Of a stretch of 24,833 nt of DNA, positions 7,150 to 16,800 are shown one piece after another. Position 1 is the stretch's first letter. Each line of letters begins with the position of its first letter. The notes below the pieces were generated by a model, which saw only the letters and a list, made by a program, of their open reading frames with translations, did no database searches and was not told the origin of the DNA. The translations under genes were made by a program, and so were the position numbers. Source of the DNA: CAZQIC01 sp964593555 (GTDB lineage: Bacteria > Bacteroidota > Bacteroidia > JAFLBG01). The stretch lies in the NCBI GenBank assembly GCA_964593555.1, contig CAZQIC010000064.1:1-24833 (forward strand), given 5' to 3'.

Positions 7150-9861
7150 CTAAATACCCGACCCCTTCAACAGCACTTTAAAATTTATATCATCATAAAT
7201 AAATTTATTGGCCAACTCAGGAAAAGCAGTTTTGGATTTATATTTTATCCCCCATTTTGTTCTGTCGATATTAAAGTCGGCATTCGCTACAAGATCTTTT
7301 CCAGAGAAAACAAAATCAGCAACAAACGTTATTTCATTAGAAACACCTTTAATTGTCAGGTTCGCTTTTACATCATACGCATTTCCACCTTTTGAACTAA
7401 CATTTACAATATCCAGCTTAGAGATTGGGAATTGGTTAACAGCAAAAAAATCTTCATTTTTAAAATGATCAACCATGTCTTTATTATCTGCAGCATCAGT
7501 AATATCAGTGCAAGTAATAGAGTTCATATCCACCGCAAAATTTCCGCCTTTCACAACACCACCTTCAACAACGATATTACCTGAAGCAACTTTTATTGTT
7601 CCACTGTGCGAACCTGTAGTTTTTTTTCCAATCCACTCCACATTACTTGCTTCGGCGTTTATAACATAATTACCGTCTTCAATTGATGCAACTGCTGCAG
7701 TAGGTTCTGCACATATAACACCGTTATTAGCCGTCACTGTTTCCGTATGAACAGAAATATAAGGAGCAATAACCAACGATACGATCGACATTAATTTGAT
7801 AAGGATATTCATTGAAGGACCGGAAGTATCTTTGAACGGGTCACCAACAGTATCACCTGTAACAGAAGCTTTATGCGGTTCTGATTTTTTGTAGAACATT
7901 TCTCCGTTGATCAATACTCCTTTTTCAAAAGATTTTTTTGCATTGTCCCATGCACCACCAGCATTACTTTGAAAAATTCCCATTAACACACCGCTCACTG
8001 TAACGCCCGCCAACAAACCTCCTAATACTTCAGGGCCAAAGGCAAAACCTACAACAAGAGGAGTAAGCAATGCAATTGCCCCAGGCAAAATCATTTCGCG
8101 AATAGAAGCTTTGGTAGAGATCGCCACACATTTTTCATATTCAGGTTTTGCTTTGTATTCCATAATGCCAGGTATCTCACGAAACTGGCGTCTTACTTCC
8201 TGTACCATGTCCATCGCCGCTTTACCAACTGCTTGTATACATAATGCAGAGAAAACAAATGGGATCATACCACCAACAAATAAACCTGCCAATACATTTG
8301 CTTTATAAATATCAATATGTTGATTGTCTGGCATTGCAATACCAACAAATGCAGCAAATAATGCTAGTGATGTTAATGCAGCAGAAGCGATCGCAAACCC
8401 TTTTCCTGTTGCTGCTGTTGTGTTACCCACTGCATCTAAATTATCTGTACGTTCACGAACTTCAGGAGGCAATTGACTCATCTCTGCAATACCACCCGCG
8501 TTATCAGCAATAGGACCGAAAGCATCAATCGCTAATTGCATTGCAGTGGTTGCCATCATACCTGCTGCTGCAATTGCAACACCGTATAAGCCTGCAAAAT
8601 AATATGAACCCATAATGCCGCCTGCCAATGTGAGAATTGGAATAACCGTAGATTTCATTCCTACAGATAAACCTCCGATTATATTTGTAGCATGCCCTGT
8701 TGATGATTGTTGAATGATAGACAATACAGGACCTTTACCCATTGCCGTATAATATTCAGTAACAATACTCATAATAGCACCAACTATAGTACCAACCACA
8801 ATTGCAAGGAATACATTTAAGTTAGAAAATTCATATCCACGCAGGTTCAATGTTTCAGGCAGCATCCACATGACAACAAAATAAGAAGCAACTACAGTTA
8901 ACAACATAGAAGCCCAATTACCCATGTTCAAAGCATTTTGCACATTCGATTTTTCGTCCTTAATTGTCACGAACCATGTTCCTACAATTGAGAAAAGAAT
9001 ACCTAAACCACAAATAACCATTGGTAATAATATCGGAGACATTCCGCCAAAATTATCTGTCACTTTTATTTCCTGACCTAATACCATAGTAGCTAAAATT
9101 GTTGCAACATACGATCCGAAAAGATCGGCACCCATACCTGCAACATCACCTACGTTATCACCAACATTATCTGCAATAGTAGCAGGATTACGAACATCAT
9201 CTTCAGGAATACCAGCTTCTACTTTACCAACAAGATCTGCGCCAACATCGGCTGCTTTAGTATATATACCACCTCCAACACGAGCAAAAAGTGCTATCGA
9301 TTCTGCACCTAATGAAAATCCGGTAAGTACTTCAATCGCGGTCTTCACTGTATTCTCACCTAGATCAGCAAAGACTGATAGGAAGATGATGAACAAACCA
9401 CCTAACCCTAAAACAGCTAAACCAGCTACACCTAAGCCCATGACAGTTCCGCCAGTGAAAGAAACTTTTAATGCTTGCTTTAAACTTGTGCGTGCTGCTT
9501 GTGTTGTACGAACATTTGCTTTTGTTGCCACCTTCATACCTATATATCCTGCAGTGGCAGAAAACACCGCACCAATAATAAATGAAATAGCAATGATTGA
9601 ACTCGAGTGTATTTCGACCCCATTCACTTCATGTATAGTTCCTGAATATGCTAGTAGCGCAGCCGCGAAAACAACAAAAATGCTAAGCACTTTCCATTCT
9701 GCTTTTAAGAATGCCATTGCACCGGCAGCTATATAACCAGCCAGCTCCTGCATTTTAGCATCACCTGCATCTTGTTTGGAAACCCATGCAGATTTAACAG
9801 CCATAACAATTAGCCCAATAACTCCCAGGGCAGGAATAACGTAAATGATCGATTCATTCAT
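7150..9861 (-). CDS. hppA: Membrane-bound Na+/H+-translocating pyrophosphatase fused to a C-terminal YceI domain
   Basis: 903 aa, against about 670-750 for most bacterial enzymes of the family; the surplus is an added domain. Residues 1-702 form the polytopic pump that couples PPi hydrolysis to ion export across the inner membrane. PPi/Mg sites are clear: DVGADLVGKVEAGIPEDD (206-222), NVGDNVGDVAGMGADLFGSY (232-251), DNAGGIAEM (453-461) and GDTVGDPFKDTSGP (669-682). In GNTTAATGKGFA (479-490), Ala483 and Gly486 are the residues of the K+-dependent subfamily, most of which pump Na+. After the last membrane helix (about 684-702) and a short linker, residues 727-900 are a YceI-like lipocalin-type domain (NYVINAEASNVEWIGKK, KNEDFFAVNQFP, LTIKGVSNEITF, ADFNIDRTKWGIKY). 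Pyrophosphatase C-termini lie outside the cytoplasm, so YceI would face the periplasm, its normal compartment. Single gene, with its own promoter and terminator. Confidence 0.93.
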   Translation of the reverse strand: MNESIIYVIPALGVIGLIVMAVKSAWVSKQDAGDAKMQELAGYIAAGAMAFLKAEWKVLSIFVVFAAALLAYSGTIHEVNGVEIHSSSIIAISFIIGAVFSATAGYIGMKVATKANVRTTQAARTSLKQALKVSFTGGTVMGLGVAGLAVLGLGGLFIIFLSVFADLGENTVKTAIEVLTGFSLGAESIALFARVGGGIYTKAADVGADLVGKVEAGIPEDDVRNPATIADNVGDNVGDVAGMGADLFGSYVATILATMVLGQEIKVTDNFGGMSPILLPMVICGLGILFSIVGTWFVTIKDEKSNVQNALNMGNWASMLLTVVASYFVVMWMLPETLNLRGYEFSNLNVFLAIVVGTIVGAIMSIVTEYYTAMGKGPVLSIIQQSSTGHATNIIGGLSVGMKSTVIPILTLAGGIMGSYYFAGLYGVAIAAAGMMATTAMQLAIDAFGPIADNAGGIAEMSQLPPEVRERTDNLDAVGNTTAATGKGFAIASAALTSLALFAAFVGIAMPDNQHIDIYKANVLAGLFVGGMIPFVFSALCIQAVGKAAMDMVQEVRRQFREIPGIMEYKAKPEYEKCVAISTKASIREMILPGAIALLTPLVVGFAFGPEVLGGLLAGVTVSGVLMGIFQSNAGGAWDNAKKSFEKGVLINGEMFYKKSEPHKASVTGDTVGDPFKDTSGPSMNILIKLMSIVSLVIAPYISVHTETVTANNGVICAEPTAAVASIEDGNYVINAEASNVEWIGKKTTGSHSGTIKVASGNIVVEGGVVKGGNFAVDMNSITCTDITDAADNKDMVDHFKNEDFFAVNQFPISKLDIVNVSSKGGNAYDVKANLTIKGVSNEITFVADFVFSGKDLVANADFNIDRTKWGIKYKSKTAFPELANKFIYDDINFKVLLKGSGI

Positions 9862-9916
9862 AACTTATTGTAATTGATTAATTTTCAGAAGCTTAAAATA
9901 TGTTTTAATAAGGGTG

Positions 9917-9947
9917 CAAACTTAATAAATAAATTCTAAAGGTACAA
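9917..9947 (-). promoter_or_regulatory. Promoter of the hppA-YceI gene
   Basis: On the minus strand TTG (9947-9945) and TAAGTTTG (9924-9917) are separated by 20 nt, matching the Bacteroidota sigma-ABfr-type promoter TTG-N17-23-TAnnTTTG on both halves. Transcription would begin near 9910, giving a leader of roughly 50 nt before the ATG at 9861. This is the best promoter in the window. Confidence 0.65.
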
Positions 9948-9984
9948 AGGAGGAAAACTTATAGAGAAACAAGAAGTTAAAAAT

Positions 9985-10038
9985 GCTTATAAAAGCAAAA
10001 AGGCTTCGGAATTCCGAAGCCTTTTTGCTTTTATAAGC
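9985..10038 (-). terminator. Perfect 54-bp palindrome acting as an intrinsic terminator
   Basis: Positions 9985-10011 are the exact reverse complement of 10012-10038, giving 27-bp arms with no mismatch. The core GGCTTCGGAATTCCGAAGCC (10002-10021) is GC-rich and is flanked by AAAAA and TTTTT, so it is a terminator in both directions, with TTTTTGCTTTTATAAGC after the stem on the minus strand. It starts 10 nt after the stop of the T9SS cargo gene at 10049 and insulates the hppA promoter. Confidence 0.85.
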
Positions 10039-10048
10039 TGATTATATA

Positions 10049-11971
10049 CTAATGCACAAAACTATCTGTGTACTGATTTTTACCATCAGATAATCTAACA
10101 ACATAAACTCCTTTATCAATTTGCGGCAATTGAATGTTATAAGAATCAGATGCATTTGTTATAAGAGTTTTAGCAGTGATCAATTGACCTATACTGTTGT
10201 ATACAGCGAGATTAAATGTGCCTTTAAATTCTTTGTTTAATGTCAACTGTAATGTTGAGTTTGACTGGTTAAAATAACTCTTCATTTTTTTATCTGCTTG
10301 CTCACCTATCCCGATAAAAACACACGCAGGAACAATGATAGGATTGTCTATACTATCCAACTTCCCGCAGCCATTATCAACGACAAGTTTAATAAAAAAT
10401 GTTCCCGGTGTAGTAAATGTAACCGTTGGAGTAGCGATGGACCCTAAACCTGTTCCAGGTGCAAATGTCCAAGCATAAGATGCTTCATGAGTTGAAGACG
10501 TACCATCAAATACGATCTCTACATCCGGACACAAAGTATCAATTGTAGTATTCACAAATGATGCACCTGGGTCTTGAAAATTATCAACTGTTTTCACAAC
10601 TGTTTTAGAGCAGCCGGTTGCCGTTTTCGTTCCGGTCAATGTATAATTAGTTGCTGAAACCGGACTCACTGTAACTGTAGGAGTTGATCCCATTCCCGTC
10701 CATATGTAAGTGTCGGCACCCGATGCAGAAAGAACTGTAGAGGTTCCAGTACAAATGAACGATGGTCCTAGAATTGCAACCGGAGGTAATGAATCAACCC
10801 TTATTATACCGTAAAGAGAATGGACAAATCCGCAGCTATTAAAACCTTGTATATTATAAAAATATTGTCCGGGATTGTTATACGTAACAGTAGGTGTTGG
10901 AGATGTGGATTGTGTAATGCTGCCACCCTGGAATGACCACCTATAACTTACAGCGTTAGTACCACCAACAGTGTAGTTAATAGCGGTACCCATACAAATA
11001 GTATCGTTAGCAGGTGTAGCTGCAACTGTAACAGGCTCATCGGTTAACCCAACCCGGATCCAGGCACGGCAATGTGCAAATTTTCCGGCATTCGGACTTG
11101 GAGGAAGCCAAGTAAAATCATCCTTTATCGGTTTCCATCCGCCTGAAATATTACTCCATGATGTATTGCCAATTGTATCTCCATCCATTCCCATTACCAA
11201 TGTATCAGGAGTCATGTTGCCACACATTGTACCAACATAAAAAATATCATTATTAGGAATTTGAATAGGAGTAGCGAAAGAATATTTAAAGTTTACATAA
11301 CCATTATAGAATATAAATGCATCACGCACTGTTTTATAATTCACAGGAATTGTTGCTAATGGTAGAGCCCCTGGTATCCCGGCAGCGCCTGAATTATCCC
11401 ATAAAGCAAGTTTAAAAGTGCCGGTGTCACTTGCAAATGGCGGAGGTGCGTTTGGTGAGGCCGTAGCGTTTGGATTTAAGAACCGAACCGTAAACCACTG
11501 AATGTGAGTAGCAGTTGGCTTAGTAGATGCGTCAAACCTGTCGGCAAACATATTAACAGGAAGCGGACCTGTTCCGCCGATATAACCAAAACCTGATGTT
11601 CCGCCAAATGAATAGTTGATAGAAGTAGGACTTACTTTGTTGTAGTTTTGAATTGAATCACAAAAACCAACCGCAGAAGAAAGGGCAGGCATTGGATTTT
11701 TTCCTGCAACAACATTAACATTTGCCGGAGCACTTACGTTTGTATTTTTGTTTGGCGAAAAACTTACTGTATTACTAATGCTGTTTGCACTTCCACTCGC
11801 CTTTTCAATGGTCAGTTCAACAGGAACCTGCTTGCCATCTTTCATAGTAGCATAAACTATCTGGTGCGGGTTAAATGCTTTCTTTGACTGCGCAACCAAT
11901 GATGGGCTTGCAAACACCAAAGTAGCCGCGGTAAAAAATAAAAACTTAATTTTTTTGTCGAGGTTTTTCAT
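10049..11971 (-). CDS. Secreted protein with PKD/Ig-like domains and T9SS type A sorting domain
   Basis: 640 aa. A signal peptide (MKNLDKKIKFLFFTAATLVFA...) probably ends at SLVAQ near residue 28. Residues about 90-310 form a region of unknown type with the phrase SINYSFGGTSGFGYIGGTGPLP and several Asp- and Asn-rich loops, possibly a carbohydrate-binding or adhesion jelly-roll. Three PKD/Ig-like repeats follow from about 315 to 550; each starts near a Cys (DTICMGTAINYTVGG, SFICTGTSTVLSASG, DTLCPDVEIVFDG), and the first and third carry YRWSF or YAWTF cores with PGQYFYNI or PGTFFIKLVV strands. The last 75 residues (LQLTLNKEFKGTFNLAVYNS, then GVYVVRLSDG) are a type A T9SS C-terminal sorting domain, so the protein is expected outside the outer membrane. 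No enzyme motif is seen. Confidence 0.88.
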   Translation of the reverse strand: MKNLDKKIKFLFFTAATLVFASPSLVAQSKKAFNPHQIVYATMKDGKQVPVELTIEKASGSANSISNTVSFSPNKNTNVSAPANVNVVAGKNPMPALSSAVGFCDSIQNYNKVSPTSINYSFGGTSGFGYIGGTGPLPVNMFADRFDASTKPTATHIQWFTVRFLNPNATASPNAPPPFASDTGTFKLALWDNSGAAGIPGALPLATIPVNYKTVRDAFIFYNGYVNFKYSFATPIQIPNNDIFYVGTMCGNMTPDTLVMGMDGDTIGNTSWSNISGGWKPIKDDFTWLPPSPNAGKFAHCRAWIRVGLTDEPVTVAATPANDTICMGTAINYTVGGTNAVSYRWSFQGGSITQSTSPTPTVTYNNPGQYFYNIQGFNSCGFVHSLYGIIRVDSLPPVAILGPSFICTGTSTVLSASGADTYIWTGMGSTPTVTVSPVSATNYTLTGTKTATGCSKTVVKTVDNFQDPGASFVNTTIDTLCPDVEIVFDGTSSTHEASYAWTFAPGTGLGSIATPTVTFTTPGTFFIKLVVDNGCGKLDSIDNPIIVPACVFIGIGEQADKKMKSYFNQSNSTLQLTLNKEFKGTFNLAVYNSIGQLITAKTLITNASDSYNIQLPQIDKGVYVVRLSDGKNQYTDSFVH

Positions 11972-12114
11972 GTTTTATATTTTAATAAATAAAGAGTAAA
12001 AATCTACTTTTAATGCACGAATTATAAAGATAGTTTATTTTTAGCAAAATTCCATATTTTTCTCCACCTATTACATTGACTAAATAAAGTTATAAACGGT
12101 TGCATGTGAGTACT

Positions 12115-13647
12115 TTATATAGCCTTGATCTTACGCTTCAGAATTTCTTCAAAGGAACGTCCCTCAATTTTGCTATCTACCCAGGAAATAAAATCAAAAT
12201 TCATAAATGCCTGACTTTCATATGTATCATTTGCAATTTTTTCGGCAGCTGTTTTCAATTCTTTAAAAGCAGCTATTTGTTCTTTGCGGGTTTTCATTTT
12301 CGATAATTTCGCTTTTACAAAATCCAATATAATTGTTTCAAACTTATATAACCTTTTTCTTTTATACAGAAAACGATAGGTCGACTTAACCGTATAAGTA
12401 AGCAGATCGGTATTGCCAAGCTCAAAATGCACAATGAGACTCATTATCCTCGCAAACACATGCAGGTCAATACGAAAACCGACCAACGGATAATTGATTA
12501 TTTTGTTGAGGTATATGTTTGCTTTAGAATATTTACCCGATCCGAAATAAATAATAAAAAACATTTTATAAAATTCCATTTCAAGCTGCTTATGGCGAGC
12601 TATAATATTCTGCTTTTTTAATAACTCCTCTGCCTCAGCAATTAGCTTTAAGCCTTTATCAAAGCGCCCATTCGCAATACAAAGATTCATTTCAGCATCA
12701 AGCGCAGTATATGTTATCCAACCTTGGGTCGACTCCCAGTTTGATTTTAATGACCGTAATTTTTCTACAATTTCTAAAGGGTCATTGTATTTTTTCAACG
12801 TCAGCTGAGTCATTAAAATATTGTATAGAGTAACTACATACATACGTGGGTTTTCCTTTACCTGCTGAGAATTAGTTTCTAACAAGCCAACAAGTTTCCC
12901 CGAATATTCCAATGATTTGTGAACATTTTGTTGATCATAATAATTAAAACAATGAAATTGATAGAAAAGACTTAGGGCGCTAGACGATCTGGCAAGTGCT
13001 TCTTTTTTCAAAAAAGAACTTTTTTGAATTTCTCCTCCACCTTTCCTGTCTTTATCTTCCCTCATAAATTTCGTTTCCTTTCTTTTATATGCAAGTACAG
13101 AGATGAAATATTTAAAGGCGTTTTCATTTTTATATTTATCTGCATTTTCATCTGCGAATGCATAGAGTTTTTTCACTTCTTCTTTGGTTATACCTACGTA
13201 AGAATTAGCACCCATTATTAATATTTCCCATTTAAAAATTTCCAGCACAAACGGGAATGCTTCATGCTTTACAGCAACAACTTTTGCTTTCTGAATGATT
13301 TTTTCACATTGTTTAAAAAGGCCCTTTTCATAAAGTATTTCTATATACTCCAATTCCTCCTTTAAATAAAGCCCTGTTGAACGCTGCGAATGATACATCC
13401 GCAGGCTCTTCATAATAAAAGAATAGAGATATGATTTTAAAACAGAAAAATTTTTCAGCGGCTTTTTTAATCTCAATTCTTTAATCGCTTTTGCCTCCTC
13501 ATATACCTCCTGCTTTTCAATTGCATCAAACAATTTCATATAGGTATTTTCTTCACGTGTATGCAATGCTGCAAATTTTTTAAAATATCCCTTTTCAGAT
13601 CGGCTAAGGGATTTGATTAACTGAAATAAATCTTCGGATGTTTTCAT
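12115..13647 (-). CDS. Cytoplasmic all-helical (TPR-like) protein of unknown function
   Basis: 510 aa with no signal peptide or membrane segment. It begins MKTSEDLFQLIKSLSRSEKGYFKKFA, a start I recall from many Bacteroidota hypothetical proteins of about this length. The rest reads as amphipathic helix pairs in a TPR/HEAT-like solenoid, for example LYLKEELEYIEILYEKGLFKQCEKI, NVHKSLEYSGKLVGLLE and GKYSKANIYLNKIINYPL. It is lysine-rich, especially toward both ends. No catalytic motif is visible, and a scaffold or regulatory role is only a guess from the solenoid character. It is transcribed divergently from the large surface protein at 13813; the 165-nt spacer shows no convincing paired promoter boxes. 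Confidence 0.85.
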   Translation of the reverse strand: MKTSEDLFQLIKSLSRSEKGYFKKFAALHTREENTYMKLFDAIEKQEVYEEAKAIKELRLKKPLKNFSVLKSYLYSFIMKSLRMYHSQRSTGLYLKEELEYIEILYEKGLFKQCEKIIQKAKVVAVKHEAFPFVLEIFKWEILIMGANSYVGITKEEVKKLYAFADENADKYKNENAFKYFISVLAYKRKETKFMREDKDRKGGGEIQKSSFLKKEALARSSSALSLFYQFHCFNYYDQQNVHKSLEYSGKLVGLLETNSQQVKENPRMYVVTLYNILMTQLTLKKYNDPLEIVEKLRSLKSNWESTQGWITYTALDAEMNLCIANGRFDKGLKLIAEAEELLKKQNIIARHKQLEMEFYKMFFIIYFGSGKYSKANIYLNKIINYPLVGFRIDLHVFARIMSLIVHFELGNTDLLTYTVKSTYRFLYKRKRLYKFETIILDFVKAKLSKMKTRKEQIAAFKELKTAAEKIANDTYESQAFMNFDFISWVDSKIEGRSFEEILKRKIKAI

Positions 13648-13812
13648 TTATTGAATATTATTTATTCGTTGGAGTTATTAGCAATAAGCTATAAATATAT
13701 CCATAAAAACTACAAAAAATAATTAAAATATTACTTTCGAGTACGTAGAATAAAACAAAATAAGAACTTTTAATATCCGGCCAACCTATATATTAGAAAA
13801 TAAAAAAACAAT

Positions 13813-16800
13813 TTGGACTCAACTCTATTCTTCAAAAATCTTTACGTTAACGTGCTTGCATTTTCTTTGCTTCTTTCAAGTATTGCAAATGGCTCCGTTA
13901 CAAATAACCTGAGAGGCAATGGAATGCAATTTATTGAAAACCGTGGACAAATAATCGACATGAACAACCAGCCCCGGACTGATATACTATATACAGGAGA
14001 CGGCAATGGTATGAAAGTTTATTTGCGGAAAACAGGTATAAGTTACGTGATCAATAAAATAGAAGGCATCGATGAACAAAAAGAAGAAACTGAAGAAACG
14101 CGCGCAAGTAAAAGTGCTCCTTTTACCAGTGAAAGTGAGAAGTCGGCTGCTGCTCCATTAAAAGGATGCCGCGTAGACCTTGACCTGGTTGAATCAAATA
14201 CAAATGCGACTGTTATTCCTTCTCAACAAGTAGAAGGATATTTTAATTATTACCTGGGACACTGTCCCGGCGGACTTACTAATGTACAAGCCTTCAACAA
14301 AATTGTATATGAAAACATATACAATAACATAGATATAGCATGGTTTGGCGGTAACGATAAAGGATTAAAATATGATATTATCGTAAAGCCCGGAGGAAAT
14401 CCAAATGAAATAAAATTAAAATACAGCGGCACCGAAAAAATACAACTGGGAAACGGAAAATTAAAAATGGAATTTTTGTTTGGAACTGTTGCCGAATGCA
14501 TGCCCAGGGTATATCAGAATATTGATGGAAAACTGATAGAGGTCCAATCAAGTTATATATTAAACGGAACAACAGTAAGTTTTGAGATTGCTGAATATAA
14601 TACAAACTACACTTTAATAATTGACCCCTGGGTAACATATTACGGTGGATCTATGACTGAATATACCAATTGCATCGCTACGGATGGAAATGGAAATGTT
14701 TTGCTCACTGGACTTACCTTTTCTACAAATTTCCCTATAAGCACGGGTGCCTTCCAGTTAGCTAATGGCGGCATTATAGATATGATGATAGTCAAATTCG
14801 ATTTTAATGGCCGGAGGGTATGGTCCACATATTATGGAGGAGATGATTTTGATCGTCCCGGTGGTATTGCTACAGACGGCCTCAATGCTGTCCTATTAAC
14901 AGGCTACACAACTTCCACTAATTTTCCATTGACTACGGGCGCTTTTCAAAATACCCTTGTTGGTGGCTCCGATGCTTTCATAACAAAACTGGATGCTAAT
15001 GGAGCACTTATATGGTCTACTCTTTATGGTGGAAATGATTCAGGTGAACATGGAACAAGCATCGTTACAGATGCAGCGGGAAATATTGGTGTTACCGGGT
15101 ATACAGGCTCAAGGAATTTTCCAGTCACTCCGGGCGCTTTTCAAAATATATATGGTGGAAATTTTTATGATGCTTTTATATTAAAGTTTAGCCCTGGCGG
15201 CAACAGGTTGTGGGCTACATTTTATGGAGGAAGTTTTCCTGACATTGGAAATGGAATCGCCTGTGATGCTGCCAATAACCTAGTATGCGTAGGCACTACC
15301 AACTCTGCTAATTTTCCGATTAGCACAGGGACATTTCAGTCTTCATACGGAGGCGGAACAATGCCTCTGGCGCAGGGAGATGCATTTGTTATAAAATTTG
15401 ATCCGAATGGTTCTCGTTTGTGGGGTACATTTTTAGGCGGCTCGAGCGACGAATTTGGAGGGTCGGTAGCTATTGACTCCAATAATGATATCATAGTTGG
15501 AGGAGGAACACGTTCGGCCAGTTTTCCAGTGACCGTAGGAGCAGCTAAGCCAGCTTATATTGGAGGTGGTTATGATATTTTTATTACAAAATTTAATTCG
15601 AATGGCGCATCTCTATGGTCCACTTTTTATGGATCCCCTGTGTTCGATATGTTTGGTTATTGCGCTGTGGATAAACATAATAATGTTTTCATCACCTGGG
15701 AAGGGGAGGATGTTGATCCGCTCCTCAGGCCCACTTGCGCTTATCAAAAAACTTTTGGCGGAGGCCCAACTTATGGAGTAGAAGATCAGGTTATTTCCAA
15801 ATTTGATAAAAACGGGAATTACCTTTGTGATACTTATCTGGGTGGCGCATCCGAAGAAGATATTGATGGGAATCGAGGAGGCCTGGCTTGCTACAATGGT
15901 TATATTTTTACTGCAATGAATGTTTTAGGGTCCGCCTTTCCAGTAACACCCGGTGCTTTTCAGTCAAGTTACGGCGGCTCCTGGGATTGCGGTATAGCCA
16001 GACTTTGCGGCATGAGTTGCGGTGATACGAGTACATTTAATAATGCAACAATAACTTCAACACAAACAGGTACGGGTTGCTATAATATCGCAATGGATTT
16101 CAACCAAACCTATAGCCCGTGCGATACTGCAAATATTTTTTATCAGTGGAATTTTACCGGAGCTACGATAGCTTCTTCTTCGTCCAAAAACCCTACGAAT
16201 ATTATTTATCCAACAATTGGAAGTTATCCTGTTTCATTAAAAATAATTACTGATTGTGATACTGTATTAACATCAACCATAGTCACACTTACTGTGAGTC
16301 CGACAACAATAAGTGTAAGCAGTAATACAACAATTTGTTCCGGGAACACAACTGCGCTTTCTGTAAATGGCGCCACAAGCTATGCATGGAGTCCGGCAAT
16401 TGGCCTTAACTCTTCCAACAGCGCAGTTGTTAATGCATCACCAAATTCAACAACAACATATACAGTTAGCGGCATTGCACCCAATGGATGCAATTATAGT
16501 TTGCCGGTAACTGTGAATGTAAATACAAAACCATCCATTCAAATTTCAGGGAACAATGCAGTTTGCCTGGGTGCCCTTGCAAATCTTTCTGCTTCAGGCG
16601 CAACAAATTATTCGTGGAATACAGGAGCTACTTCAACAGCTATTCAAATAGCACCAACAACAAACAATATTTATTCTGTTATAGGCACAGATGCAAATGG
16701 CTGCACCTCAATTACCAGTGCAACAGTTAGTGTACATTCATTACCAATTGTAACGATCATCGGATCATCGCCCATTTGTGTTGGCAGCACAACAATACTT

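Noticed and set aside
8244..8513. Plus-strand frames inside hppA (also 9386-9736 and 7208-7468)
   Set aside because: They lie antisense to strongly conserved pyrophosphatase or YceI codons and have no recognisable protein features; they are shadows.
14250..14638. Minus-strand frames inside the large surface protein
   Set aside because: They are antisense to a clearly real coding frame, overlap each other, and show no family motif.
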